A stretch of DNA of 36,954 nt from Clostridia bacterium (GCA_017465825.1 JAFTVI010000028.1:1-36954), one strand, 5' to 3'; positions 1 to 6,837 are shown, counted from the stretch's first letter. Made by a program: numbers and translations. Notes: generated by a model not told the origin, from the sequence alone.

Positions 1-14
1 AAACTCGTAAAGGT

Positions 15-71
15 CTGTGGTCGGAGCCTTTCTGAAACCGTCGGGCGGTAGGAGGTGAAACCGATCCACAG
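15..71 (+). other. Structured RNA leader at the left edge, class not recognised
   Basis: Nested inverted repeats lie just upstream of the GH4 gene. CTGTGG-TCGG (15-24) pairs with CCGA-t-CCACAG (61-71), leaving one bulged base, and inside it ACCG (37-40) pairs with CGGT (46-49) around TCGGG. A weaker short hairpin (AGTCC...GGACT, about 94-111) follows. This looks like a cis-acting leader or the 3' end of a structured RNA that starts outside the window. I could not match it to a riboswitch, T-box or known RNA family, and the missing upstream sequence limits any call. Confidence 0.35.
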
Positions 72-150
72 TATCCATTACAGTATAGCATACAGTCCTT
101 GGAGAGGGACTCTAATAACTACTACTTTATTATACGAGGATTTGATACAA

Positions 151-1434
151 ATGAAAGAAATTAATGTTACCGTTATCGGTTCAGGTTCAACATACTGCCC
201 CGAGCTTGTAGACGGATTTCTCCAGAGACAGGATTCATTAAAGCTCAAAAGACTTGTTCTTATGGACATTGACGAGAGAAAACGCACAATTGTAGGCAAT
301 CTCTGCATCCGTATGATTAAAAATGCAGGACTCGACTGCGAAGTTGTTATGACAGACGACCTTGACGCCGCATTACAGGGCGCAGACTTCGTTGTTACAC
401 AGATTCGTGTGGGCAAGCTTCACTGCCGTTACCTTGACGAGCAGATTCCCGTAAAATACGACCTTATCGGTCAGGAAACAACAGGTATCGGCGGTTTCTT
501 CAAGGCTCTGCGTACAATTCCCGTAATCGGCAACATCTGTAAGAAAATCGAAGAGATCTGCCCCGACGCCTGGCTTATCAACTTCACAAATCCCTCCGGT
601 ATCGTTACAGATTACGTTCTTAACAACACAAACGTTAAGTGCATCGGTCTTTGCAACGTGCCCATTGATATGATTGACGATGTTAAAGAGGCTGTAGGCG
701 AGGATGCAGACGTTACATATCTCGGACTTAACCACTTAAGCTGGATCACATCCGTTATGAAGGACGGCGAAGAGAAGCTTTACGACCTTTTCGACGAGGG
801 CTACGCTCCCAAGGTTATGGCTAACATCAAGGATGACGGCTTTGACATCGGCTGTCTTAAGGCTGTCGGCGGCATCCCCTCATCATATCTCCAGTATTAC
901 TACTGCCGCGATGCAAAGCTCGATCATCTTATGACAGACGAAAAGAGCCGCGCACAGGTATGTATGGAAATTGAAGAGGATCTTCTCAAGCTCTATCAGA
1001 ACGAGGAAATCGTTACAAAGCCTGCACTTCTTGATAAGCGTGGCGGCCACAAGTATTCACTTGCAGCCTGCTCACTTATTGACTCAATCGCAAACGACAA
1101 AAACGACGTTCACGTTGTAAATATTCTCAACAACGGCACACTTCCCTTTATGAATGATGATGATGTTGTTGAAATTGCCGCAAGAATCGGCGCTGACGGC
1201 GCAAAGCCCGTTCCCGTAAGAAAGACCTGGAACAGACACATCGAAGGTCTTATGAAGGTTGTCAAGGAGTACGAGAAGTACACAGTTGAAGCCGCAAAGA
1301 ACGGCGACGACAACGCAGCTATGAACGCTCTTATGATTCATCCCCTTGTAGGCGATTACAAGAGAGCACACGCTTGCTACTACGAAATGAAACAGGCTCA
1401 TATGGACTTCCTGCCCCAGTTCTTTAAGAAATAA
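151..1434 (+). CDS. GH4 glycosidase, probable 6-phospho-beta-glucosidase type
   Basis: Family 4 glycosidases hydrolyse (usually 6-phosphorylated) glycosides through an NAD+- and Mn2+-dependent oxidation-elimination mechanism in the cytoplasm, normally downstream of PTS uptake. The 427-residue product has the family length. Visible are the N-terminal nucleotide-binding loop IGSGSTYCPEL (residues 9-19), GQETTGIGGFFKALRTIPV (about 107-125), NFTNPSG (144-150), GLCNVP with the expected metal-ligand Cys168, and GLNHLSW with His195. The reading frame opens further upstream at a GTG (55), but those 32 residues do not look like the family N-terminus and would cross the structured leader, so I start at ATG 151 with ACGAGGA about 11 bases upstream. 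No PTS gene is adjacent. The substrate (cellobiose-6-P type or galacturonide type) cannot be settled from sequence alone. The gene ends in a strong terminator. Confidence 0.9.
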   Translation: MKEINVTVIGSGSTYCPELVDGFLQRQDSLKLKRLVLMDIDERKRTIVGNLCIRMIKNAGLDCEVVMTDDLDAALQGADFVVTQIRVGKLHCRYLDEQIPVKYDLIGQETTGIGGFFKALRTIPVIGNICKKIEEICPDAWLINFTNPSGIVTDYVLNNTNVKCIGLCNVPIDMIDDVKEAVGEDADVTYLGLNHLSWITSVMKDGEEKLYDLFDEGYAPKVMANIKDDGFDIGCLKAVGGIPSSYLQYYYCRDAKLDHLMTDEKSRAQVCMEIEEDLLKLYQNEEIVTKPALLDKRGGHKYSLAACSLIDSIANDKNDVHVVNILNNGTLPFMNDDDVVEIAARIGADGAKPVPVRKTWNRHIEGLMKVVKEYEKYTVEAAKNGDDNAAMNALMIHPLVGDYKRAHACYYEMKQAHMDFLPQFFKK

Positions 1435-1463
1435 TTAACAATGTACAATTTACAATGTACAAT
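1435..1463. repeat. Fragment of the TGTACAAT-rich miniature repeat
   Basis: Directly after the GH4 stop codon lies TTAACAATGTACAATTTAC followed by AATGTACAAT. The same wording occurs inside the miniature element at 1518-1656 and its relative at 29113-29249. It has no terminal repeat of its own and looks like a broken or partial copy between the gene and its terminator. Confidence 0.5.
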
Positions 1464-1466
1464 AAA

Positions 1467-1506
1467 AGCAGTCACTACCTCAATGGCGGTGACTGCTGAT
1501 TTTTTC
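1467..1506 (+). terminator. Intrinsic terminator after the GH4 gene
   Basis: AGCAGTCAC (1467-1475) pairs with GTGACTGCT (1489-1497), followed by GATTTTTTC. The stem is perfect with a 13-base loop. Confidence 0.9.
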
Positions 1507-1517
1507 AGTGTTTGCGT

Positions 1518-1656
1518 TAAACAATAATTTACCTAATTAACAATGTACAATGTATAATGTACAATAGAGGAAAGGGCTCCGCCCTTTAACCCGATTTATA
1601 TATTATCCGTTAATTGTACATTGTAAATTGTAAATTGTACATTAAATTATTGTTTA
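1518..1656 (+). mobile_element. TA-flanked miniature inverted-repeat element, copy A
   Basis: The ends AACAATAATTTA and TAAATTATTGTT are perfect inverted repeats, and each is bounded by TA. The interior (about 110 bp) has no reading frame and contains TGTACAAT repeats plus AAAGGGCTCCGCCCTTT, a palindromic centre. A near-identical interior occurs in opposite orientation at 29113-29249. TA target duplication and short ends suggest a non-autonomous MITE moved by a Tc1/mariner/IS630-type transposase (inference). No transposase is encoded in the window. Confidence 0.75.
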
Positions 1657-1683
1657 TCACTCTACGTATCATTCTCAACAGGA

Positions 1684-1712
1684 TTGACTAAAAATGAAAA
1701 ATCAATTATAAT
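1684..1712 (+). promoter_or_regulatory. Promoter of the GNAT gene at 1740
   Basis: TTGACT (1684-1689), a 17-base spacer and TATAAT (1707-1712), 27 bases before the ATG. This is close to the sigma-A consensus. Confidence 0.8.
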
Positions 1713-1739
1713 TAGATAAAATTTCACAGGAGATTTCAT

Positions 1740-2231
1740 ATGACATACAAATGGTTAAATTACAATCCTGACACAATGAATTTTGTCGAAGATTGGCTTG
1801 ATGATGAAACGGTAAGAGTGACGGGGCTTGATGACGGTTTTCAGGATTTTTATGAATATTGGAAAAATGAAAACACACCCAATAGAAATTTTTGGTGCAA
1901 GGTGGTTTACGAAAACGGGGCACCATTTGCAGTTATTGCAATTGGTAAAAATGAGGGTAGGTACGTCATAATGGAGTTGGTCGTAGCCTGTTATGAGAGA
2001 AACAAGGGCAAAGGTACATTACTTTTAAAAGACTTGCTCCAAAACAGTGAAAATATTTTAGGGCAGGAAATAATGACATCCGAAGCGGTTATATTTCCAA
2101 GCAATCCGGCATCACAAAGAGCATTTGAAAAAGCAGGATTTATTTTCAGCCACGCTCACGAAGACGGCGATGCGCTATATTACACATACACAAAAAAACA
2201 AAAAAGCCACGGATTTTGCTCCGTGACTTGA
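1740..2231 (+). CDS. GNAT family N-acetyltransferase
   Basis: A 163-residue cytoplasmic acetyl-CoA-dependent N-acetyltransferase; the acceptor is unknown. The acetyl-CoA pyrophosphate loop reads ERNKGKG (residues 86-92), fitting the R/Q-x-x-G-x-G/A motif, preceded by the beta strand YVIMELVVA. The C-terminal signature NPASQRAFEKAGF (about 122-134) is typical of GNAT motif B. The start is ATG 1740 with AGGAG seven bases upstream, and a consensus promoter sits at 1684-1712. The last ten codons overlap a hairpin that works as a terminator only on the opposite strand (2191-2225), so the 3' end of this gene is shared with the transcript from the neighbouring toxin locus. It is monocistronic. Confidence 0.85.
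   Translation: MTYKWLNYNPDTMNFVEDWLDDETVRVTGLDDGFQDFYEYWKNENTPNRNFWCKVVYENGAPFAVIAIGKNEGRYVIMELVVACYERNKGKGTLLLKDLLQNSENILGQEIMTSEAVIFPSNPASQRAFEKAGFIFSHAHEDGDALYYTYTKKQKSHGFCSVT
2191..2225 (-). terminator. Minus-strand terminator for the toxin mRNA
   Basis: On the minus strand CACGGA-GCAAAA-TCCGTG (2225 to 2208) is followed by GGCTTTTTTGTTTTTTTG. The T-runs lie only on this side, so it terminates leftward transcription. It would let the toxin mRNA run through the whole antisense-RNA gene before stopping. Confidence 0.75.
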
Positions 2232-2256
2232 CAAACGCATTAAGATAGTGTAGAAT
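2228..2256 (+). promoter_or_regulatory. Promoter of the antisense RNA
   Basis: TTGACA (2228-2233), a 17-base spacer and TAGAAT (2251-2256). It starts inside the GNAT stop region and points at the toxin gene. No reading frame with a ribosome site follows, so the product is most likely a small RNA. Confidence 0.85.
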
Positions 2257-2262
2257 ATAATC

Positions 2263-2350
2263 AAGAGGTAACCGTTCAAAGCGGTTAGCTTATAGGATTT
2301 TTATTTATTTATAACTGTCCTGTCTGCCAACAGGGCGGTTATTTTTTTAT
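2263..2350 (+). ncRNA. Candidate antitoxin antisense RNA (about 88 nt)
   Basis: A short transcription unit runs from a consensus promoter to a strong terminator and has no plausible coding region. It begins with AGAGGTAACCGTTC, folds AACCG against CGGTT, and ends in the hairpin at 2313-2340 with a T-run. Its 3' part is fully complementary to the end of the toxin reading frame and its 3' UTR. Its 5' part, TAACCG-TTC, can also pair with GAA-g-CGGTTA in the toxin leader. Convergent antisense RNAs of this kind repress type I toxins. The transcription start is inferred from the promoter. Confidence 0.7.
2313..2350 (+). terminator. Antisense RNA terminator overlapping the toxin stop codon
   Basis: AACTGTCCTGT pairs with ACAGGGCGGTT (11 bp including two G-U pairs) and is followed by ATTTTTTTAT. 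Read on the minus strand the G-U pairs become C-A mismatches, so the hairpin is much stronger for the plus-strand RNA. Confidence 0.85.
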
Positions 2351-2416
2351 GGATTTGATAGCTTCTGTAATCGCAATCACAATAAGTAACGCAACAATCA
2401 AAGTTGTAAGATCCAT
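2339..2416 (-). CDS. Candidate type I toxin: 25-residue hydrophobic peptide
   Basis: The ATG (2416) opens a 25-codon frame ending in TAA. The peptide starts Met-Asp, has one predicted membrane span (LTTLIVALLIVIAITEAI) and a basic tail (KSIKK), the build of Fst-, TxpA/BsrG- and Ldr-type membrane toxins. AAGGAGG lies seven bases upstream but is locked in a hairpin (2422-2442). A full consensus promoter sits at 2478-2506, leaving a leader of about 55 bases, and an antisense RNA is encoded convergently. The sequence does not match the toxin families I can recall, so homology is unproven. The function rests on architecture: small membrane peptide, sequestered ribosome site, overlapping convergent RNA. 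It could instead be a small membrane-regulator peptide. Confidence 0.7.
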   Translation of the reverse strand: MDLTTLIVALLIVIAITEAIKSIKK

Positions 2417-2421
2417 ATGCA

Positions 2422-2442
2422 ACACCTCCTTCCGGAGAGTGT
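2422..2442 (-). promoter_or_regulatory. Hairpin sequestering the toxin Shine-Dalgarno
   Basis: In the toxin mRNA ACAC-t-CTCC pairs with GGAG-GTGT around a GGAA loop. The paired strand contains the AGGAGG ribosome site. Type I toxin mRNAs commonly hide their ribosome site this way until processed or opened. Confidence 0.75.
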
Positions 2443-2477
2443 GCTAACCGCTTCTGTCGCCTCTTGACTACCCGTTT

Positions 2478-2506
2478 ATTATACAAATTATGTCGTATTT
2501 TGTCAA
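2478..2506 (-). promoter_or_regulatory. Promoter of the toxin gene
   Basis: On the minus strand TTGACA (2506-2501), a 17-base spacer and TATAAT (2483-2478), both boxes perfect consensus. It is the strongest promoter by sequence in the window. Confidence 0.9.
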
Positions 2507-2523
2507 CTGTATGTCTTGCTTTA

Positions 2524-2552
2524 TTGACAATATCTTGTTTTAATGCTATCAT
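2524..2552 (+). promoter_or_regulatory. Promoter of the GH35 gene
   Basis: TTGACA (2524-2529), a 17-base spacer and TATCAT (2547-2552), 29 bases before the ATG and back-to-back with the toxin promoter. Confidence 0.8.
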
Positions 2553-2581
2553 AATTTCATTAAAAGCAAAGGAGCAGAATT

Positions 2582-4336
2582 ATGTCCACCTTTACATACA
2601 AAGACGATAAATTTTATCTTGACGACGAGGAATACACCATAATTTCAGGTGCGATGCACTATTTCCGTATTCCCCGTGAATACTGGTACGACCGCCTTTT
2701 AAAGCTCAAAGAGTGCGGCTTCAACACTGTTGAAACCTACACCTGCTGGAATCTTCACGAGCCGAAGGAAGGCGTTTTTGACTTTTCAGGAATGCTCGAT
2801 TTAGGCGCATACATCGACATTGCAAAGGATTTAGGGCTCAACGTTATTCTTCGTCCGGGTCCGTACATCTGCGCTGAATGGGAATTCGGCGGACTGCCCG
2901 CCTGGCTTCTCACATACAGGGATATGCATATCCGCTGTAACGACGAATCCTTCATTTCAAAGGTTGACAGATACTACAAAGAGCTCCTTAAAATTGCCGT
3001 TCCGCGCCTTTGCACCAACGGCGGCAATATCATTATGATGCAGATTGAAAACGAGTACGGCTCTTACGGCAACGACCACGAATATATGCAGAAAATTGCC
3101 GACATTTACATAGAAAACGGTGTTGACTGTCAGCTTTACACCTCCGACGGAGCGACGTATTTTATGCTCGGTGGCGGCACACTCCCCCAATACCCCTGTG
3201 TTGCAAACTTCGGCTCAAAACCTAAGGAAAATTTCAAGGTGCTTGACGATTTCAGACCAAATCAGCCGAGAATGTGCGGCGAATACTGGTGCGGCTGGTT
3301 TGACCATTGGTACGGCGAGCACCACACCCGTAACGCAAAAGAGCTTGCAGGACTTTTTAAGGATATGCTTGATGCAGGTGCATCACTTAACTTCTATATG
3401 TTCCACGGCGGCACGAACTTCGGCTTTATGAACGGCGCAAACTACTACGACAAGTACGAGCCAACCATTACAAGCTACGATTACAACGCTCTGCTCTCCG
3501 AAGCAGGCGACCTGACACCTGCCTATCACGAGGTACGCAAGGTTATTGAAAAATGGAGCGGCAAAAAGCTGCCCGAGCTTACAGTTAAAAATTCAGAGAA
3601 AAAGGCTTACGAAAAAGTAGAATTAACCGAAAAATGCGATATTTTCACCGCAGCAAAGCTCCTTGCAAAGCCTGTTCATTCAGCCGCACCGAAATTTATG
3701 GAAGATTTGGGGCAGAACTACGGCTTTGTGCTTTATTCAACCGAGCTTGAAGGGCCGAGAGAGGATTGGGAGCTGAATTTTGACGCCGTACACGACAGAG
3801 CAGTAGTTTTTGTAAACGGCAAGTATAAAGGCTATGTTGAAAGAACCCGTCACAAGGACACTATCCGCATTCCCCTTAAAAAAGGAGAAAAAGCAAAGCT
3901 GGACATTCTTTGCGAGAATATGGGCAGAGTGAACTACGGCAACAAAATTATGGACAGAAAGGGACTTTCGGGCATCCGTTTCGGCTTGCAGTACCACTTC
4001 GGCTGGGATATGTATTCCTTGCCTATGACCGACCTTTCCGCCCTTGAATATGAGCCGAATACAGGCAGAACAAAGGTTGCATCATTCCTCAAAGGCAATC
4101 TCAACATTGAGGGCAAGCCTTGTGATACATTTATTAAACTCGACGGCTTCCACAAGGGGATCGTTGTTGTAAACGGATTTAATCTCGGCAGATATTACAA
4201 CGATGCAGGTCCGCAGAAAACACTCTATGTCCCCGCACCGATGCTCAAAGAGGGCGACAACGAGGTAATCGTATTTGAAACGGATAAGACATCGCGAGGA
4301 TATGTAACATTCACAGACAAACCAAAACTCGGATAA
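2582..4336 (+). CDS. GH35 beta-galactosidase
   Basis: A 584-residue family 35 retaining beta-galactosidase that removes terminal beta-linked galactose. It has no signal peptide, so it is probably cytoplasmic and acts on imported oligosaccharides. The TIM barrel covers about residues 1-330, with HYFRIPREYWYDRL near the start, LRPGPYICAEWEFGGLPAWL (90-109), the acid/base region QIENEYGSY (154-162) and the nucleophile in RMCGEYW (Glu234). MFHGGTNFGFMNGA is also typical. The C-terminal part is beta-rich, as expected for the jelly-roll domains, and ends near VVVNGFNLGRY. The start ATG 2582 follows AAAGGAG. It stands alone with its own promoter and terminator. Confidence 0.95.
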   Translation: MSTFTYKDDKFYLDDEEYTIISGAMHYFRIPREYWYDRLLKLKECGFNTVETYTCWNLHEPKEGVFDFSGMLDLGAYIDIAKDLGLNVILRPGPYICAEWEFGGLPAWLLTYRDMHIRCNDESFISKVDRYYKELLKIAVPRLCTNGGNIIMMQIENEYGSYGNDHEYMQKIADIYIENGVDCQLYTSDGATYFMLGGGTLPQYPCVANFGSKPKENFKVLDDFRPNQPRMCGEYWCGWFDHWYGEHHTRNAKELAGLFKDMLDAGASLNFYMFHGGTNFGFMNGANYYDKYEPTITSYDYNALLSEAGDLTPAYHEVRKVIEKWSGKKLPELTVKNSEKKAYEKVELTEKCDIFTAAKLLAKPVHSAAPKFMEDLGQNYGFVLYSTELEGPREDWELNFDAVHDRAVVFVNGKYKGYVERTRHKDTIRIPLKKGEKAKLDILCENMGRVNYGNKIMDRKGLSGIRFGLQYHFGWDMYSLPMTDLSALEYEPNTGRTKVASFLKGNLNIEGKPCDTFIKLDGFHKGIVVVNGFNLGRYYNDAGPQKTLYVPAPMLKEGDNEVIVFETDKTSRGYVTFTDKPKLG

Positions 4337-4343
4337 ACAGCAA

Positions 4344-4378
4344 AACCACCGACCATAATGTTCGGTGGTTCGCTTTAT
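4344..4378 (+). terminator. Terminator of the GH35 gene
   Basis: AACCACCGA (4344-4352) pairs with TCGGTGGTT (4362-4370), then CGCTTTATT. The T-run is weak but the stem is strong. Confidence 0.75.
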
Positions 4379-4379
4379 T

Positions 4380-4414
4380 ATAAAAGAAAAAAGCAATTTC
4401 CAAAAGGAAATTGC
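4380..4414 (-). terminator. Terminator of tRNA-Gly
   Basis: On the minus strand GCAATTTCC-TTTT-GGAAATTGC is followed by TTTTTTCTTTTA. Confidence 0.9.
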
Positions 4415-4421
4415 AAAAAAA

Positions 4422-4497
4422 TGGAGCGGATGACGAGGCTCGAACTCGCTACCTCCACCTTGGCAAGGTGGCGCTCTACCAGATGAGCTACATCCGC
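4422..4497 (-). tRNA. tRNA-Gly (GCC)
   Basis: The 76-base cloverleaf has acceptor GCGGATG/CATCCGC, D-arm GCTC...GAGC, anticodon arm CCACC-TTGCCAA-GGTGG with anticodon GCC, T-arm GCGAG-TTCGAGC-CTCGT, and an encoded CCA. It has its own consensus promoter and terminator, so it is a single-gene unit. Confidence 0.97.
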
Positions 4498-4510
4498 AAA
4501 CTGCTTTAAT

Positions 4511-4539
4511 ATAATAGCAGAAACATATTGCTTTGTCAA
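4511..4539 (-). promoter_or_regulatory. Promoter of tRNA-Gly
   Basis: On the minus strand TTGACA (4539-4534), a 17-base spacer and TATTAT (4516-4511), 14 bases before the mature tRNA. Confidence 0.9.
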
Positions 4540-4562
4540 GCAGTTTTTTATATTTTTTTAAT

Positions 4563-5648
4563 TTATTTTTCGTTTATGAAAACCCTGAACAGCGGAAGAC
4601 AGGCATTGAAAAATCTTTTATACGCCAAACAATAATCCTCACTCAGCTGAGTTCTTTTACATCCGCCTGCTCTGCAAATGGGATAAACATTGCATTTTTT
4701 GCACCTTTCGGGCACAACAAGGCTTTCCATTATAAAATCTCTTGCTGTTCTGCTGTTTACCATTTCATTCAAAGAAGAATCTTTTATATTGCCCAGCAGA
4801 TATTCATCGGTACAGTAGAAATCGCAGGGATAGATATTTCCGTTTGCCTCGGACACAAACTGATGGGTGCAATGCCCCATTATTCCGCACTGCTCGGTAG
4901 GCTGACGGAGAAATGAACGCACCCAGTTGTCAAACTGCCTTACGCTCACATAATCGTGCCGCACATAGTCCTTCACATACATATTGAACACCTTTATCAG
5001 GAAGTCGCCGTACTGTTCGCCCGTCATATACAGCTCGCTCTGCTCCGTTGAGCCGAACGGGCGCAGACAAGGAATAAACTGCAGATATCTGAAACCTTTT
5101 GAACGGAAATATTTATAGATCCGCTCGCCGTTCTCCGCACAATAGCCTGTGAGAACGGTAAGAATATTGAAATCAACCTTATGCTTTTTGAGAATCTGCG
5201 CCGCAGAGGTGATTTTGTAAAAAGAATTTTCTCCGCTCGGTTTTTTACGGAATTTGTTACCTTCATAATCTCCGTCAAGGCTCAATCCCACAAGAAATTT
5301 ATTATCGGCAAAAAATGAAGCCCATTCGCCGTCAATAGTTGTGCCGTTGGTCTGTATGCTGTAGAAAACCGTACTGTTTTTTGTGTTCAGCTCGTTGACT
5401 GTGTCAACAAAAAAATTGAAATAATCAAGCCCTGCAAGAGTAGGTTCACCGCCCTGAAATGCAAATGCAACCGTTTCTCCGTTTGCAAAGTCCAACGATT
5501 TTTTTATAAGGATGCGTGCCGTCTCCCTGTCCATTTTACCGAAACCGAGATGCTCGCGATGCTCGGAAACATCGCGATAAAAGCAGTATTCACAGGAAAG
5601 ATTGCACAGCGACGATGCAGGCTTTATCATCATTGACACAGGCGGCAT
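4563..5648 (-). CDS. Radical SAM/SPASM protein, anaerobic sulfatase-maturase type
   Basis: A 361-residue radical SAM enzyme. Residues 15-22 hold the CxxxCxxC cluster motif (CNLSCEYC) in the family opening MPPVSMMIKPASSLCNL. AFQGGEPTLAG, SIQTNGT and GLSLDGD follow in the usual order. The C-terminal half carries SPASM cysteines (CGIMGHC, NIYPCDFYC, CKKCNVYPIC, GGC) for auxiliary Fe-S clusters. Known relatives oxidise a Cys or Ser of sulfatases to formylglycine, and others modify peptides. No sulfatase or small peptide substrate is adjacent, so the target is open. The frame extends to a GTG three codons upstream, but AAAGGG is correctly spaced only for ATG 5648. It is single, with its 3' end near the tRNA-Gly promoter. 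Confidence 0.85.
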   Translation of the reverse strand: MPPVSMMIKPASSLCNLSCEYCFYRDVSEHREHLGFGKMDRETARILIKKSLDFANGETVAFAFQGGEPTLAGLDYFNFFVDTVNELNTKNSTVFYSIQTNGTTIDGEWASFFADNKFLVGLSLDGDYEGNKFRKKPSGENSFYKITSAAQILKKHKVDFNILTVLTGYCAENGERIYKYFRSKGFRYLQFIPCLRPFGSTEQSELYMTGEQYGDFLIKVFNMYVKDYVRHDYVSVRQFDNWVRSFLRQPTEQCGIMGHCTHQFVSEANGNIYPCDFYCTDEYLLGNIKDSSLNEMVNSRTARDFIMESLVVPERCKKCNVYPICRAGGCKRTQLSEDYCLAYKRFFNACLPLFRVFINEK

Positions 5649-5701
5649 AATTATCACCCTTTACTGATTTGTAAGGACATTATACATCATATTTGTAAGA
5701 A

Positions 5702-5777
5702 AAACAATAATTTATCGATGTTTCGTAGGGCGCGTCGCTCACTACAATTACCAAACATCACTGCTAAATTATCGTCT
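5702..5777. mobile_element. Degenerate miniature repeat, copy B
   Basis: The left end AAACAATAATTTA is intact. The right end TAAATTATCGTCT differs from the inverted copy at two positions. The 50-bp interior has GTAGGGCGCGTCGCTCACTAC, like the interior of the copy at 9540-9741, so this appears to be a shortened and decayed relative. It lies between the radical SAM gene and DUF3021. Confidence 0.55.
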
Positions 5778-5807
5778 ATCTTTATTTTTTTGACTATACA
5801 AAAAACA

Positions 5808-6227
5808 TTACAGCTTCTTATTAATTCTGTCCGTCTGGATTTTTGTGCAGCGGTAAATAATCAGCCATATTACGGCGTAACCGACAATAAATACCGCCGT
5901 AAAAATGAGAACAGGCACAAGCTGTCGTTTCAGCCAGCCGTTGATGAGATAGATTAAAATATACGCAACATACAGACCTGCACCGTGAATGAGAATTGCA
6001 GATACAAGCGGAAGTTTTTCCACCTGATAAATTGCAGTCATACCGCCCACAAACAGCGCAAGAAGGGTTATGGTAAAAATTCCCAGACAGACCTCTTTCG
6101 GAGTAAAGCTGCTTACCTCACCCGTTGCACCGAGTATGCCGTAAACAATTGCCAGCACCACAGGTCCGCCTGCCGCAGCCATTAAGCCTCTGAGAAAAAA
6201 ATCAGAAATAAACTTTTTCATAATCAT
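5808..6227 (-). CDS. DUF3021 membrane protein
   Basis: A 139-residue protein with four hydrophobic spans (about residues 10-30, 45-65, 73-95 and 103-125) and a basic tail, matching the DUF3021 family. Members are nearly always encoded beside a LytTR-domain regulator, as here, and are thought to control its activity from the membrane (family knowledge; mechanism unproven). The ATG at 6227 overlaps the upstream TGA stop as ATGA, with GGAGG five bases before it. A second in-frame ATG two codons later is also possible. No ABC transporter target follows, unlike many such loci. Confidence 0.8.
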   Translation of the reverse strand: MIMKKFISDFFLRGLMAAAGGPVVLAIVYGILGATGEVSSFTPKEVCLGIFTITLLALFVGGMTAIYQVEKLPLVSAILIHGAGLYVAYILIYLINGWLKRQLVPVLIFTAVFIVGYAVIWLIIYRCTKIQTDRINKKL

Positions 6228-6661
6228 TCATACCTCCGTTTGATTGCCGCAAAACAGCGGCGTGATACATACTCCCTGTAACCGCACTTAAAAACTGCAT
6301 CAACTCCGCCGCTGAATGCCGCAGAAAATTCCTTTAACCGGTTTTCATTTGCGAATGAAGATTTGTTGATACGGATAAAGCTTGATGGGAGCATTTCTTC
6401 CAGTTCGTACAGTCTTTGCTTAAGACGGTATTTCTCTGCGTTGCAGTCAATTGCACAGGTTTTGCCGTTTACAACCGTGATGCACTCAATTTCGGATAAT
6501 TTTAATATCCGCATATCATCCTCGGTGTAAGCAACAATTCTGTCGGTCTTTTCGTACGCCATAACGAGCGCCTCAATTTTATCTGTAAGCTCTGTACGCC
6601 CGTGCACTGTTGCAACAACTTCTTCGTCTTTTGATTTATCAAGAATAAGCCTGAATTTCAT
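6224..6661 (-). CDS. LytTR family DNA-binding regulator
   Basis: A 145-residue transcription regulator with a C-terminal LytTR domain. Motifs are RIVAYTEDDMRILKLSEIECI, where this family has a short beta hairpin before the DNA-binding part, and SSFIRINKSSFANENRLKEF, the conserved IRxNKSxxxN stretch. It has no receiver domain, so it is the stand-alone class paired with DUF3021. The start is ATG 6661 after AGGAGGTGAGCG; an upstream ATG (6682) would place the ribosome site inside the gene. It is translationally coupled to the DUF3021 gene, and an inverted repeat sits over its probable promoter. Confidence 0.85.
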   Translation of the reverse strand: MKFRLILDKSKDEEVVATVHGRTELTDKIEALVMAYEKTDRIVAYTEDDMRILKLSEIECITVVNGKTCAIDCNAEKYRLKQRLYELEEMLPSSFIRINKSSFANENRLKEFSAAFSGGVDAVFKCGYREYVSRRCFAAIKRRYE

Positions 6662-6684
6662 CCGCTCACCTCCTGTACACATAT

Positions 6685-6712
6685 TACCACATTAAAAAGT
6701 AAAAATGTTGTA
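6685..6712. promoter_or_regulatory. Inverted repeat, possible LytTR autoregulatory site
   Basis: TACCACATT and AATGTTGTA form an imperfect inverted repeat with ten bases between, 24 to 51 bases upstream of the LytTR start and overlapping a TAATAT -10-like box. LytTR proteins bind paired half-sites about one helical turn apart, so autoregulation is plausible. No other copy was seen. Confidence 0.35.
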
Positions 6713-6782
6713 TTTTTCACTCATCGGTCAAAAAAGAATATCAAACGGAAAAGGCAGCGACTTAAGACAAAACAGAAAAATA

Positions 6783-6811
6783 TTGCATTCAGCAATCAAT
6801 TAGTGTATACT
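6783..6811 (+). promoter_or_regulatory. Promoter of the MNT/HEPN operon
   Basis: TTGCAT (6783-6788), a 17-base spacer and TATACT (6806-6811), then AAAGGAGG before the ATG at 6838. Confidence 0.8.
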
Positions 6812-6837
6812 AATAATGAAGAAAGGAGGAACGGTAA

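Noticed and set aside
1435-1656. CRISPR array from the TGTACAAT repeats
   Set aside because: The repeats are short and irregular, with no constant spacer size or unique spacers.
2301-2552. 83-residue minus-strand reading frame across the toxin locus
   Set aside because: It spans the toxin promoter, the SD hairpin and the antisense RNA, has no ribosome site, and its composition is not protein-like.
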